From Sperchopsis tessellata (taxonomy: Eukaryota > Arthropoda > Insecta > Coleoptera > Hydrophilidae): 43,160 nt of DNA. The position numbers were made by a program, and so were the translations under genes. The DNA lies in contig JAWQRN010000062.1 in NCBI GenBank assembly GCA_033557685.1, positions 1-43,160 on the forward strand, given 5' to 3'. Under the pieces are notes generated by a model. That model was not told where the DNA came from, did no database searches, and worked only from the letters and a program-made list of their open reading frames with translations. Below are positions 33,982-43,160 of the stretch, in pieces (the stretch's first letter is position 1; every line of letters starts with the position of its first letter).

Positions 33982-34439
33982 CTAGAACAATAAACAAATA
34001 TTAGTAATAAAGTAAAAGCTAAGAAAAACTACAAAGTTTTAATATACATAATACTAAGTCAACCATTGAGCATTTTTACAAGTCTTTCCCAAAAATTAAA
34101 CTTAAATATTTGGTAGAAATTTTTTAGTAACACTTTACTACTTGCAGTTACAACATATATTTGCAAAGCATGTAAATGTGGATTTGAAAATAAATCAACA
34201 TGAAATGGTATATTGCCCAATATATTGGAGACAATGTGAAACTCAAGGGTCAAGGGTTTGATCCCAGCTGAAGAGGTTTTTTGTGATTGGTAACAAAACT
34301 TTAGTACACCGCATACTGGCAGAGGCAAAAAAACTATGGACTCTATGCACTGTTTTTCTAGAATTGAAAACCTTTTGCCGACAGTGTTAGAATAACATGT
34401 CTTAACAATATCTAGAATAACGAACTATTTTTTTAGACG
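33982..34439. other. Rad23 upstream intron, no feature
   Basis: Begins at the UBA1 exon acceptor. No ubiquitin-like exon and no repeat recognised. Confidence 0.4.
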
Positions 34440-35710
34440 ATTTAGTACTGTTTGATATATATAATCTTTTTACATCTCTATTAGCCTTTCAGGTAATTTT
34501 CTTCTCTTCTCTATTCAATTCTCTTTATTAATTCATTCCATTCTTTCCTGTTCCTTGCCTATTCTCTTGGCATCCAATGTTGTTTCTATTTAGTATTTGC
34601 TCTAAGTTTTTCTCCCATGTTTTCTGTGGTCTTCTTCTTTTTTCCTTTCCTACTATTCCTGTTCTCCATACTATTTTCGTTTATCTATCCTCTGGCATTC
34701 TTATTAGGTGTCCATACCATTCCAGTTGTTTCTTCTCTATAGTATTCAGTATTCCTTTTATTTGAAGCTGTGTTCTTATCTGATCATTTCTCATCCTGTC
34801 CATCCTATCCTTGTGACTCCCACCACCTTTGTTAATATCTCATTTCTGCCGCCTGAATTTTACTTATCAATCTCTGATTCAGCAACCATGTCTCACTCTC
34901 ATATATTAGTACTGGTCTGTATATCGTTTTGTATAGTGTCATTTTGGTTTTTTTCGATACCTGTTCATAGCTGAGAATTCTCTTGTTTATAGCATGGAAA
35001 CTCCTATTTGCTGCCTGTATTCTGTTATTTATTTCGTCCTCGAAACTATCCTTGTTGTTTAGAGTTGACTCCAAGTATTTAAATGATTCCACCTGTTCGA
35101 TTATTTTTCAATTTATGTTTATGCCTGTTGTTACTTCTTCTCTCACTATAACCATGATTATTGTCTTTACTGCATTTACAGTCATGCCTTGCTTGCTTAA
35201 TTCCTCATTCTATACTTATATTATGTTGTAGTTCTTCCTCGCTCTTTGCTAGTACTGCAAGATCATCAGCAAAAGCACACTCCGCTATTGTTGTTCTTAT
35301 TAGATTAAGGTATCATATCTCCTCTTTTTTTGTTTTGTCCTTAATCTTCTTTATAATGCTGTCCAAGAATACTATAAATAGCAGGGGGCTTAGTGATCTT
35401 CCTTGTCTTAATCCCAGTGTTGTTATAAACTCTTTTGATGCTTCGTTTCCCGTTCTTATGTAGTTAGATGTCCTTTTATATATGCTTTTAATTGCCTTCA
35501 GAATTTACCCACTTATTTTCCTTTCTTTCAGTATTTTCCACATCTGTTTCCGTGGCACTGTGTCGAATGCCTTCTCGAGGTCTATGAATGGTATGAATAG
35601 TTTGCTGTCCTGTGCCATTATCCATTCTTCAATCGTACAAAGTTATAAAAAGTACAAGCCCCCCTCACCATTTATTAGTCTCGTCTTTCAGTTTTAACCA
35701 TTAGTGGTGT
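34440..35710 (-). mobile_element. RTE-like LINE, 5'-truncated
   Basis: Reading down from 35700: KLFIPFIDLEKAFDTVPRKQ then MWKILKE, GLRQGRSLSPLLFIVFLD, ECAFADDLAVLAKSEEELQ with catalytic FADD, then SFKYLESTLNNKDSFEDEIN, YKTIYRPVLIYESETWLL and EKKQLEWYGHLIRMPEDR, then KEKRRRPQKTWE. Several frameshifts and stops. Sense to Rad23. Confidence 0.85.
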
Positions 35711-36439
35711 GGTTTTCTTTGCCTAGGTCTCTCTATCACACTTTCGACTTCAAGAAATCATCATACGACACCTTGGCTAATAAAAAACTGACTAGCCACA
35801 TTAATTGGTCTATTTTAACCCTGTTTTTTTACCTAAGTCATTTTCTTTCAATTTTGAGAAATCATCTATGAAGTCTGGATATGACACTTGACTAACAAGG
35901 AAGTAATTAGCCACATTAATTTGTCTAGAGTAATTAAGCATTATGTACATAATTTTATGAGCAATATCTTTTGACAAATGTTGTATGTGCAAAATGGGTT
36001 AAAAAAATGTATAGCTGACTTGCACAACTTGAACCTTCAACACATTGATTTAACTTTGATTACAAGGTATAGAAATATCAAATTAACTCTAAAGTAGTAT
36101 TCCAGGGAATTTCAAATAGTTGTTGTCTGCAGTAGTTTCAACTAAAAAATGTCTTCCAAACATGTGATTTTATGTCCTATCTGCAGGTGGTGAGTACAAT
36201 TTTTGCATTTTCTATTACTCTGCCTTCCTGTTTTTTTTTTTGTACTGATTGTTTCAAGTATTTTCCCCTTTCTCTGTTTGTGCTGTGATGATAAAATGTC
36301 AATTTTTGAAGCAGGACTCTTGTACATTGTACGGGTGATTTGAGACGATGCCAGGGTTGATGGATGTATGTATTCACATTATGAAAAGTATTTAATGTTT
36401 TAAGCAATGTTGTATCTTGTCACCCGTACTATATTCTAT
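35711..36439. other. Rad23 upstream intron or flank, no feature
   Basis: AT-rich; a weak internal similarity between 35735-35800 and 35845-35930 (each with GAAATCATC...GACACTTG/CTTGGCTAA and TAGCCACATTAAT) suggests a diverged local duplication of about 100 bp. Confidence 0.45.
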
Positions 36440-36499
36440 CAATAAATTACATTATTATGAGACATATGTAAATAATGTGCCTTTAATACGTTTTTGAAC

Positions 36500-36760
36500 A
36501 CTTTTAATGTCCTAAAATATATCGAAGATGTCTGCTACCCTATTAAATTTGATACACATGCCAACAATAGGTAACCTTTCATAAGCTCTAAAGTGAGAAT
36601 AGGGCACATAAAATAACATCTTAATTCTATTATGTTGAACTGGGACATAAAAGGATAAGTGCCTTAGTAATTCCATATCAGGCAACGCAATTAAAATGTC
36701 TACAAGCATATCATACGTGTGCAGTAATGTCACTCCCCTTGTAACGGAAAACAAAACAAC
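36500..36760 (-). mobile_element. LINE 3'-end fragment
   Basis: Reads LRHLSFYVPVQHNRIKMLFY then VPYSHFRAYERLPIVGMCIK and DIF, the terminal RVP...F.VP...R...P...MC..YN...DIF pattern of non-LTR polyproteins. Short; related in type to 1478-1816. Confidence 0.5.
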
Positions 36761-38199
36761 AGAACTACTTAGAGCTCAAACAAGGTTTTAACAACAATTA
36801 ACATTTTTGTTTTTTTTTTGCATTTTGGTCAGATTGTTAGACACAAACTTTCAACAGAAACAATGAGATATACTTGCTTAATAGAAAACAATATAAGTAT
36901 GATTGGTGAAGTGAAAAATGTAAAGAAAATGGTAGTAAATATCCTGAAGATTTTTCAGCTGAAATGAGTTGCGATGAAGGCAGTTGATATTAGAAAAAGA
37001 AGCCTACCAAGACAAGGATTCGTAGAAATCTTTCTTAGTTACGCAACAGAATAACAACAATCATAACTTACCAGGCATCATCAAAAAACCTGTAAATTTT
37101 AACAAATTTAGCTATTAAAACCCAAACTATACAGTAATAGTGCCATTGTGAATGATGTAAAAATTCTGATGAAGGCATTATAATGTTTGGGTAGTTAGTT
37201 TTCAGTTGCATTTTAAATCCATCTAAATAATTGGCAAATAAAATAAACATCTACAACAAATTCAGTCAGTTTAATGCTTATTCATTGATGGGCATTTGTT
37301 GAAATAGATCTTTTAAGTTTACGTCCATGTGTTTCTATAGTTGCTGTTTCTCTACTAAATACGTACTATATTATATACATACCTTGAAACCAAGATAAAA
37401 GTAAGTACATATTTTTGTAAAAAAAGTGTGTGCTGCATCAAATGTGTAATAGTTTTTAATTTTTTTTAATTAATCATTCCAGTTGTCTATGTGCCCTGTT
37501 TAAACTCTCGTTGTTTGTTACTAATTCAATTTATCACATTATTTAATTCAGCCCTGAAGAAGACACAGGGTAGGCGTAATAAATTCAAAAATCAAATTGG
37601 TGTTTTAATTGGACCAATTCATTGATTACTTACAAAATACAGACTTGCACCTAACTTTATTCATCATCATTTGCACAGATAAATTATTTGTAATTTCAAT
37701 ACGCATATCGATGGACTATGAAATAGCATATTTTATAGGCATAACAGAAAAAGACTAATCTTTGAAATTTAAAAAGTTTTTATATTATTTATTAGTTTAG
37801 TTACCAACATACCCAATACATTCTACTCCTGAACGCAAATTATAAAAAAGCACAGTAAAAACGAAGAAAAAACAAACCAAATAAATGTAGCAGAAGAGCA
37901 AGCCAGAAATTGTGATCAACTATAAAACAGATTAAAAATGGAAGCAATCAAAGGACAGGTGAAATAAAAGAACTCGTCACAGAATAGCTGGGACAATAAA
38001 CCAATATAAGAGTATTACTTGCAGAGAACACACAATACAAAAAATAAGTACCGTGTTAAAGCTACAATGTACCTTGACCAAAAAAAAGATCACAAAAATC
38101 AAAGAAATAATTTAAAACCTCAAACCAAATGCCTCACCAGGTTATGTTGGAATAAAGTCAACTCATGTCAAAACCTTAACAAATACAATTGCTCAAAAA
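36761..38199. other. Rad23 upstream intron or flank, no gene
   Basis: AT-rich. No ubiquitin-like exon, no recognisable element. Confidence 0.4.
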
Positions 38200-38210
38200 A
38201 TAGTAGAATT
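38200..38210. repeat. 11-bp target duplication, left copy
   Basis: ATAGTAGAATT, identical to 38727-38737, flanking the short LINE between them. Confidence 0.75.
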
Positions 38211-38726
38211 CTTCTTCTTCTTCCTCAGCCTGTAGGTATCCACTCCTGAATGTAGTCCTTTTCCAATTATTTGCATGTATTCCTACTTGGGGCAGTGCGA
38301 ATCCAGTTTTTCCCCGCCATTTCTTGGGTATTGTGTCTCCATCTTCTTTGGGGTCTTCCGCGCCCCTTTTAGTGCTTCTTGGTCGCCATCAGCCTATTGG
38401 TCCATCTTGTATGATCTTACCTTGCTATGTGGCCAACCCATCTCCTTTTGAGCTGTGCTATTCTCTTCAACACATCTGTTATCTGGCTACTTCTCCAGAT
38501 TCCCTCGTTTCAGATTTTATCTCTAATACTGATCCCCAGCATAGCCCTCGCTATTGCTCGTTGTGTAGTTTGAAGTATATTTGTTAGTTTTCTTTTTAAT
38601 GTCATGGTCTCTAGTCCGTAGGTGAGGACTGGTAGTATGCATGATTCGTACACTCTTCTTTTCAAGTTTATAGGAATTTTTGGTGCTTTGAGTATGAAAC
38701 CTAGTTCACCAAAAGCCGCCCAACAC
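38211..38726 (-). mobile_element. RTE-like LINE, heavily 5'-truncated, with GAA-repeat tail
   Basis: From 38726 down: CWAAFGELGFILKAPKIPIN, YESCILPVLTYGLETMTL then TQRAIARAMLGISIRDKI, then after a frame change GPIGWWRPRSTKRGAEDPKE and NNWKRTTFRSGYLQA. The 3' end is GAAGAAGAAGAA. Bracketed by an 11-bp duplication, so this is a full insertion of only 516 bp. Confidence 0.85.
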
Positions 38727-38737
38727 ATAGTAGAATT
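38727..38737. repeat. 11-bp target duplication, right copy
   Basis: ATAGTAGAATT; followed by a second TAGAATTAATAAA (38750-38762), a small local tandem repeat. Confidence 0.75.
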
Positions 38738-39339
38738 AATAAAACACATAAGTAGAATTAATAAACAAGTATTTTAAAGCAGGTACTTTTTCAGAAGAAT
38801 TAAATATTGCAAGAATAATACTTACTTATAAGGATGGAAGAAAAAATTAATTCAGCAGCTTTCAACACTCAAGATTTTCGAAAAAGTCATACATAAAAGA
38901 AAACGTGGCGAGAAGTACATTAGGTGTTCCATTTTGAAAAAATATTCAGAAATATGAGAAACACCAGTTTTGTTAAAATTGCTTCCTTAAACCATAGCAG
39001 ACATGTTTCGAGGCAAGTGCCTCATTTTCAGGGTTTCAATATGAGAAAAACATATCAGCCATAGTCTCAAAAAACAAACCTCTAAAAGAGGGGTGTAATA
39101 AAACACTTTAAAATTGTAAATATACACACTACAAAACGAAATAAATAAAAGAAAAATATACAAACGGAGCCTCGCAAACAAGTGGGAAGGCTACTTACAA
39201 AGGAAAAAGAAAGAAAATTAAGAGGGAAAACCTAACCTTGTTTAATAAAACAATTTTAAATAAACTGGTATTTCCTTGGACAATTTCTCAATAATTTGTC
39301 ATACACAAGATCGGTCTCACACACAAAAAACACCAAACT
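38738..39339. other. Unassigned
   Basis: AT-rich. Contains GTTTCGAGGCAAGTGCCTC (39008-39026), which shares GTTTCGAGGCA and a GCCTT/GCCTC with 6640-6660, suggesting a shared repeat crumb. Confidence 0.35.
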
Positions 39340-39608
39340 ACGGACAACTGACTAAGAAACCACCCAAACCAACTGGTAGTAGGGCTACTTAACGCCAACA
39401 ACACAAGGTGGCTGATGTGCCTAGATACATTGGACCTGTCCCACAGATACGAGTGATCCATGGACATGACTAAAAAACCCAAATGAAGAAGAAATTCTCA
39501 CTGGAGAATAATCTTCTCACGACCTACTCTACACATCATAACATTTGCTGAATGTTAATATTATGTATTAATGACAGATTGCAGAATAAATGGACTAAAA
39601 AAAAACTA
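39340..39608 (+). mobile_element. Jockey-like LINE 3' end, second copy
   Basis: Closely matches 7450-7695: CCAAACCAACTGGTA, ACGCCAACAACACAAGG, CAGATACGAGTGATCCA and CAAATGAAGAAGAAATTCTC all recur in order, ending AATGGACTAAAAAAAAA. It carries an extra ACACATCATA relative to the first copy. Confidence 0.88.
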
Positions 39609-40810
39609 CTGATGAAATCCCAACATGGTGTTCAAAAAAGAAAGGGTATGTTTATAGCAATGATAAATCTAATAAATTACCTACAAATGAATCTGCATGA
39701 TGGAAAATGTGTCACTGGCATAATATAAAACTATAAAAAAAGACTTTAATACAGCATATCATGATACCCTTGTTAATAAATAAGCCAACAGAGGAATAAA
39801 AAATAATGCACTAGGAATTCTGGATACCTACTTCTTAAAACGAAAAAAATATAATATGACAACGAATCCAGTATAAAAACCACCATCAAGTATGGTGTAC
39901 CCCAAGGTTCGATATTGGGTCGGTACTTATACATCATTAACGAATCAACACTCTATAAATTACATGGAAAAGTAATGATGTATGCAGATGACCTGGTGAT
40001 TTTAGATGAAAATAAAGATGACTATCAAAAAAAAAATCAATACGACATGGTCCTTTTATTTAAATGGACAAACACAAATTTATTAACACTGAATCCAGAC
40101 AAGTGCTATATGAACAACGTACCCAAAACAACATATTATACATGTCAAAATCAATAACAGGAAGTTTAAAGTAGTAAAAACAGTAAAGTATCTTGGACTT
40201 ACAATAGACCAAAGTTTGACATGGAAATAACACATACACAAACTCAATAACATGGTGTCTTAATTTTACGAAGAGCACTTACCGAAATGGCATAAAATAA
40301 TGGTATACGAAACGTATACAAAAAGCAAAATTTCATATATGATACTGGCGAACTGCCAATAACTCCAAAATAAATACTGTCCAAAGACAACAAAACAAAC
40401 TTAAAAATAATATATAACTTAACAACTTATACTTCAATTACAGAGATGTACCAAATTTTTTGAACATCACGTAACTAACAAAGCATGAAATTTTAAAAAT
40501 AATAAGAAAAATAGAATTCAGGAATATAGGCAATATTGACATCAAAATATAAAAAAAATAAAGATTTATATACACACAATACAATAATAGCAAGGATTAC
40601 ATAGGGAAGAAGAGTAAAGACCAGGACTGGGAAAAATGAACCAATGTGTTGGTATATACAATAATCTACCATTTAAAGAGCTACTAATAGACTATATAAT
40701 TGAACATAGACTGTTAATTAGCTGAAATACATATTTACATATATCAACTCTTATGCAGATAGGGCCTTTATGGGCTTTTGTGTTATTTTTCTAAATAAAA
40801 AAAAAAAAAT
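39609..40810 (+). mobile_element. LINE RT remnant with poly-A tail
   Basis: Reads YKKDFNTAYHDTLVNK then NNALGILDTYFLKRKKY, VPQGSILG-like text at about 39900, KVMMYADDLVILDENKDDYQ with catalytic YADD, and KTVKYLGLTIDQSLTWK. Near the end comes VYNNLPFKELLIDYIIEHRL (one frame change), then AAATAAAAAAAAAAAAA (40793-40809). Many stops. Begins directly after the Jockey-like copy's A-run. Confidence 0.8.
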
Positions 40811-41339
40811 CCATCGACGTGCAAGAATAAGTCTAAGACTTTCGAAATTGTTCATTGTAGTCACAATTTATAACTGCAAAATAATTAAGTAAGAATAAAT
40901 AAAACAGAGCAAAACAAAAATGTAAAACTGGTCATAGAAAAATACTTTACCGGAGTAGCAACTAATTGGCATGTACTGCAAAGCAGTGTGCCCATCAAAA
41001 TGCAGCAAATTAAAGTTAAGAACATCTTTGTTCCTGTGGTCCACTAATGGAAATGCAGCACATTATACACAAGAAGATACTTGTTAATATTGTAAACAAC
41101 ATCAGTATACAAAATTTTGTTGAACTAAAATTGGTGTGACCATTTTTTTAATACACAAGAATTTTTTTACAGAAATTTCTTTTCAAACTATTGACATATA
41201 TTTTCTAATTGACAGCAGCAAAAATTGTCAAACTTTTTTACAGATTAGGGTATTTTTATTATGACTTCTCATAGAATGTTTAAGAATGACGAAGGTGTTT
41301 GGATACCGAAATCTAGTATAAGGTTATCACTGTAAATTT
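40811..41339. other. Unassigned AT-rich sequence
   Basis: No coding or repeat structure recognised. Confidence 0.4.
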
Positions 41340-41354
41340 AAATATGTATAAAAC

Positions 41355-41476
41355 TACTCAAAACTCCAAGGATATATGCAATAGTGACATCAAAATTCAA
41401 TAAAATAAAGACCTGCACACAACACAAGAACAGCAAGGAACATATACACGAGCAGAGTAAAGATTAGGGCTGGGCC
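41355..41476 (+). repeat. Diverged second copy of LINE 3' segment 40510-40640
   Basis: Shared blocks in order: GCAATATTGACATCAAAAT / GCAATAGTGACATCAAAAT, AATAAAGA, AGCAAGGA and AGAGTAAAGA, then GGACTGGG / GGGCTGGG. A remnant of the same LINE family as 39609-40810. Confidence 0.7.
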
Positions 41477-41708
41477 AAAAGATCGATCTAAATCGATGTG
41501 ATATGTGTTGTGATTGACCTTTTGGATTGGAAAGATCAATTGATCGATCCTCGATTGAAGATCGAACTGTGATCAAAGATTGATCTTCGATCGGGATTGA
41601 TCTTTAATCGGGATTAATCATTGATCTCTGATCACATAGAAATCTTATGATCTAGGATCCATTTTCTGATGAATCGAACTTCCATCTTAAAAAAACTTGG
41701 ACCCAGCC
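41468..41708. repeat. GATC-rich small element with short inverted ends
   Basis: Left GGCTGGGCCAA (41468) and right TTGGACCCAGCC (41697-41708) are inverted copies with one extra base. Between them, GATC occurs 14 times in about 180 bp (41481-41661), often as TTGATCG or ATCGATC. No coding frame. Looks like a hAT-type MITE; no 8-bp target duplication was confirmed. Confidence 0.5.
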
Positions 41709-41858
41709 ATACAGTTGTGGTGTGAACTTATTCACTTAAATAATTTTTATTTTTTCTAAATTTTATGATGAATCAGAATAAAAATTTATATCGGCTTCAG
41801 ATTTCATTTGATTTAGTAGATTGATGGAAGATGGCAACAGGCTGTACAAAGAATCCGC

Positions 41859-41863
<5 letters not shown>

Positions 41864-41910
<47 letters not shown>
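41864..41910. repeat. TA microsatellite
   Basis: Uninterrupted TA dinucleotide run of about 47 bases. Confidence 0.97.
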
Positions 41911-41915
<5 letters not shown>

Positions 41916-41949
41916 TGTTTCTTAAGTTGTCTGGATACAATGTGATTTC

Positions 41950-42400
41950 TGTGTCAATGTTGATGTATGGTAGTTAGTTGGGTGCTTACAGAAAGATAGA
42001 AGAGTAGGATACAGGCTGAAGAGATAAGTTCCTGAGAGGGATGGAAAGGGTGTCTCGACGTGATAGAATAAGAAATGATGCTATTCGATGAAGATTTCAA
42101 GTCAGGGGAGTGCAGGAGAAATTAGAGGAAGGACAACTTAGGTTGTTTGGTCACGTCAGTAGAATAGGCACAAACGGGTTACCAAGGAGAATATAGAATG
42201 CTAGAACGCAGGGTGGAAAACCAACAGGAAGGCCAACAGCAACATGGAGTGCAGTCAATAGTGAATAGGGGCAATAATTTCGAGCTTGCGAGAAGGATTA
42301 TGTAAAACAGACAAGAATGACAGATGTTTTGTAAAGGAGATAAGGATTAAGGCAGAAACTATGCTTCTACATCCATAAGAGGTAAAAGAGGAACTGATTA
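41950..42400 (+). mobile_element. LINE 3'-end fragment, relative of the inner nested LINE
   Basis: Frames give DKFLRGMERVSRRDRIRNDA then EKLEEGQLRLFGHVSRIGTN and GGKPTGRPTATWSAV. It ends CTACATCCATAAGAGGTAAAAGAGGAACTGATTATG, split here as two matching parts to the end of 31663-32781 (CTACACC..., GAGGAACCGATTATG). 5' truncated and decayed. Confidence 0.75.
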
Positions 42401-42776
42401 TGACATCCTTGTGTCTCCTCCCCAAGTACAAAAGTGTGAAATTGTCAAAAAAGTGTTAAATAGTGAAAAAAACATTTTAAAAATTAGAAAAAAACTTAGG
42501 AAAGGAAAAGAAAGTATGAAAAATCATGTAAAGATGTTCTAAAAACTAAAAATGTTGTAAAAACTTGTAAAAATGAAGTAGAGGAAAAATAGTAAAAATT
42601 CTTGCACTAGGGTTAAAGAAAATAACATATAGTTCAAAAATGCTACAAAAACCTTGAACTAGATTTAGAAAAAAGAACAAATTTATTTAAAATCTTGGAA
42701 AATGTTTGAATAATATACCAATAATGGTTCAATATTTAGAAATTACTTTAGACCAAAAACTGAACTTTAATCATTA
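42401..42776. other. A-rich sequence, no feature
   Basis: Imperfect AAAANNTGTAAAA-type low-complexity sequence, no coding signal. Confidence 0.45.
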
Positions 42777-42777
42777 T

Positions 42778-43160
42778 ATTGGGGTTAATAGAAAGTAATG
42801 CCTTTTCTGTACATGACAATATTTTTTTTATCATTTATCAGCTCATTGTGTACTTCAAAGCCGTGCCAACGACATTTTAAGGTAAAAGTGACTTGTTTAC
42901 TTGTAAATGATTAAATCTTAAATTCTTTTTTTGCAATTTTGGGTGAAATATCCAAATATCAGAAGAGGTACATATCCGGCAATGTATGCTTTTTGAGTTT
43001 CACAAGGGTAGTAATGCAACAATTGCTACCAAAAACATTTGCGATGTTTATCCAAGTGCATTTGACGTTCGAAAATGCCAAAGGTGGTTTTCTAAGTTCA
43101 GATCCGGTAATTTTGATCTTTCCGACTCATATCGATCAGGAAGACCAACAACTTTAGACA
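42778..43160 (+). mobile_element. mariner element, 5' part, cut by the window edge
   Basis: Starts after TA with TTGGGGTTAATAGAAAGTAA, a mariner-type terminus. From about 42945 one frame reads HIRQCMLFEFHKGSNATIAT then KNICDVYPSAFDVRKCQRWF and SGNFDLSDSYRSGRPTTLD with no stop to the edge: the intact DNA-binding half of a mariner transposase. No ATG in the expected place. It may be better preserved than the other copies. Confidence 0.82.

Noticed and set aside
36142..36407. Overlapping minus-strand open frames
   Set aside because: Biased AT composition, no conserved motif; treated as chance.
37068..37250. Minus-strand open frame tested as a Rad23 ubiquitin-like exon
   Set aside because: No ubiquitin-fold pattern and no suitable splice phase.

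Overview
The window is AT-rich animal nuclear DNA, almost certainly from an insect. The evidence is split coding exons with GT/AG introns, Drosophila-like Kdm4 and Rad23 proteins, and a dense, mixed load of decayed LINEs, mariner/Tc1, hAT, piggyBac, pogo and Penelope-like copies. A beetle is my best guess, but that is inference from the style of the repeats. There are no bacterial operons, rRNA genes or CRISPR arrays.

Two host genes are supported, both on the minus strand and both incomplete at a window edge. (1) Kdm4, a JmjN/JmjC histone lysine demethylase: seven exons from the ATG at 14856 down to 962, 437 codons, continuing off the left edge. Every Fe(II), 2-oxoglutarate and zinc ligand I checked is present, at the same residue numbers as human KDM4A. 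(2) Rad23, a ubiquitin/proteasome shuttle and XPC-binding repair factor: its last three coding exons (UBA1 at 33690-33981, XPC-binding at 29655-29940, UBA2 with stop at 23380-23564). The N-terminal ubiquitin-like exon was not found and must lie beyond the right edge.

Layout: 1-14856 is Kdm4, whose introns 2 (9.1 kb) and 6 (2.7 kb) hold most of the inserted DNA, including a nearly perfect inverted repeat at 12758-13319. About 14860-15200 is the Kdm4 5' flank and probable promoter. 15200-23300 is intergenic, with a Penelope-like remnant, a possible tRNA-related repeat, an internally deleted mariner and a LINE. 23380-33981 is Rad23; its two complete introns contain a LINE, a mariner split by a second LINE with about 61-bp direct repeats, and a LINE (12-bp target duplication) that itself contains another LINE (11-bp target duplication). 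33982-43160 is the upstream Rad23 intron or flank, full of LINE 3' fragments, a GATC-rich small element and the start of another mariner at the right edge.

No new gene system is evident. The most interesting structures are the long foldback in Kdm4 intron 2 and the resolved nested insertions. All splice sites are read by eye from GT/AG consensus and protein continuity; no alignment or search was run.
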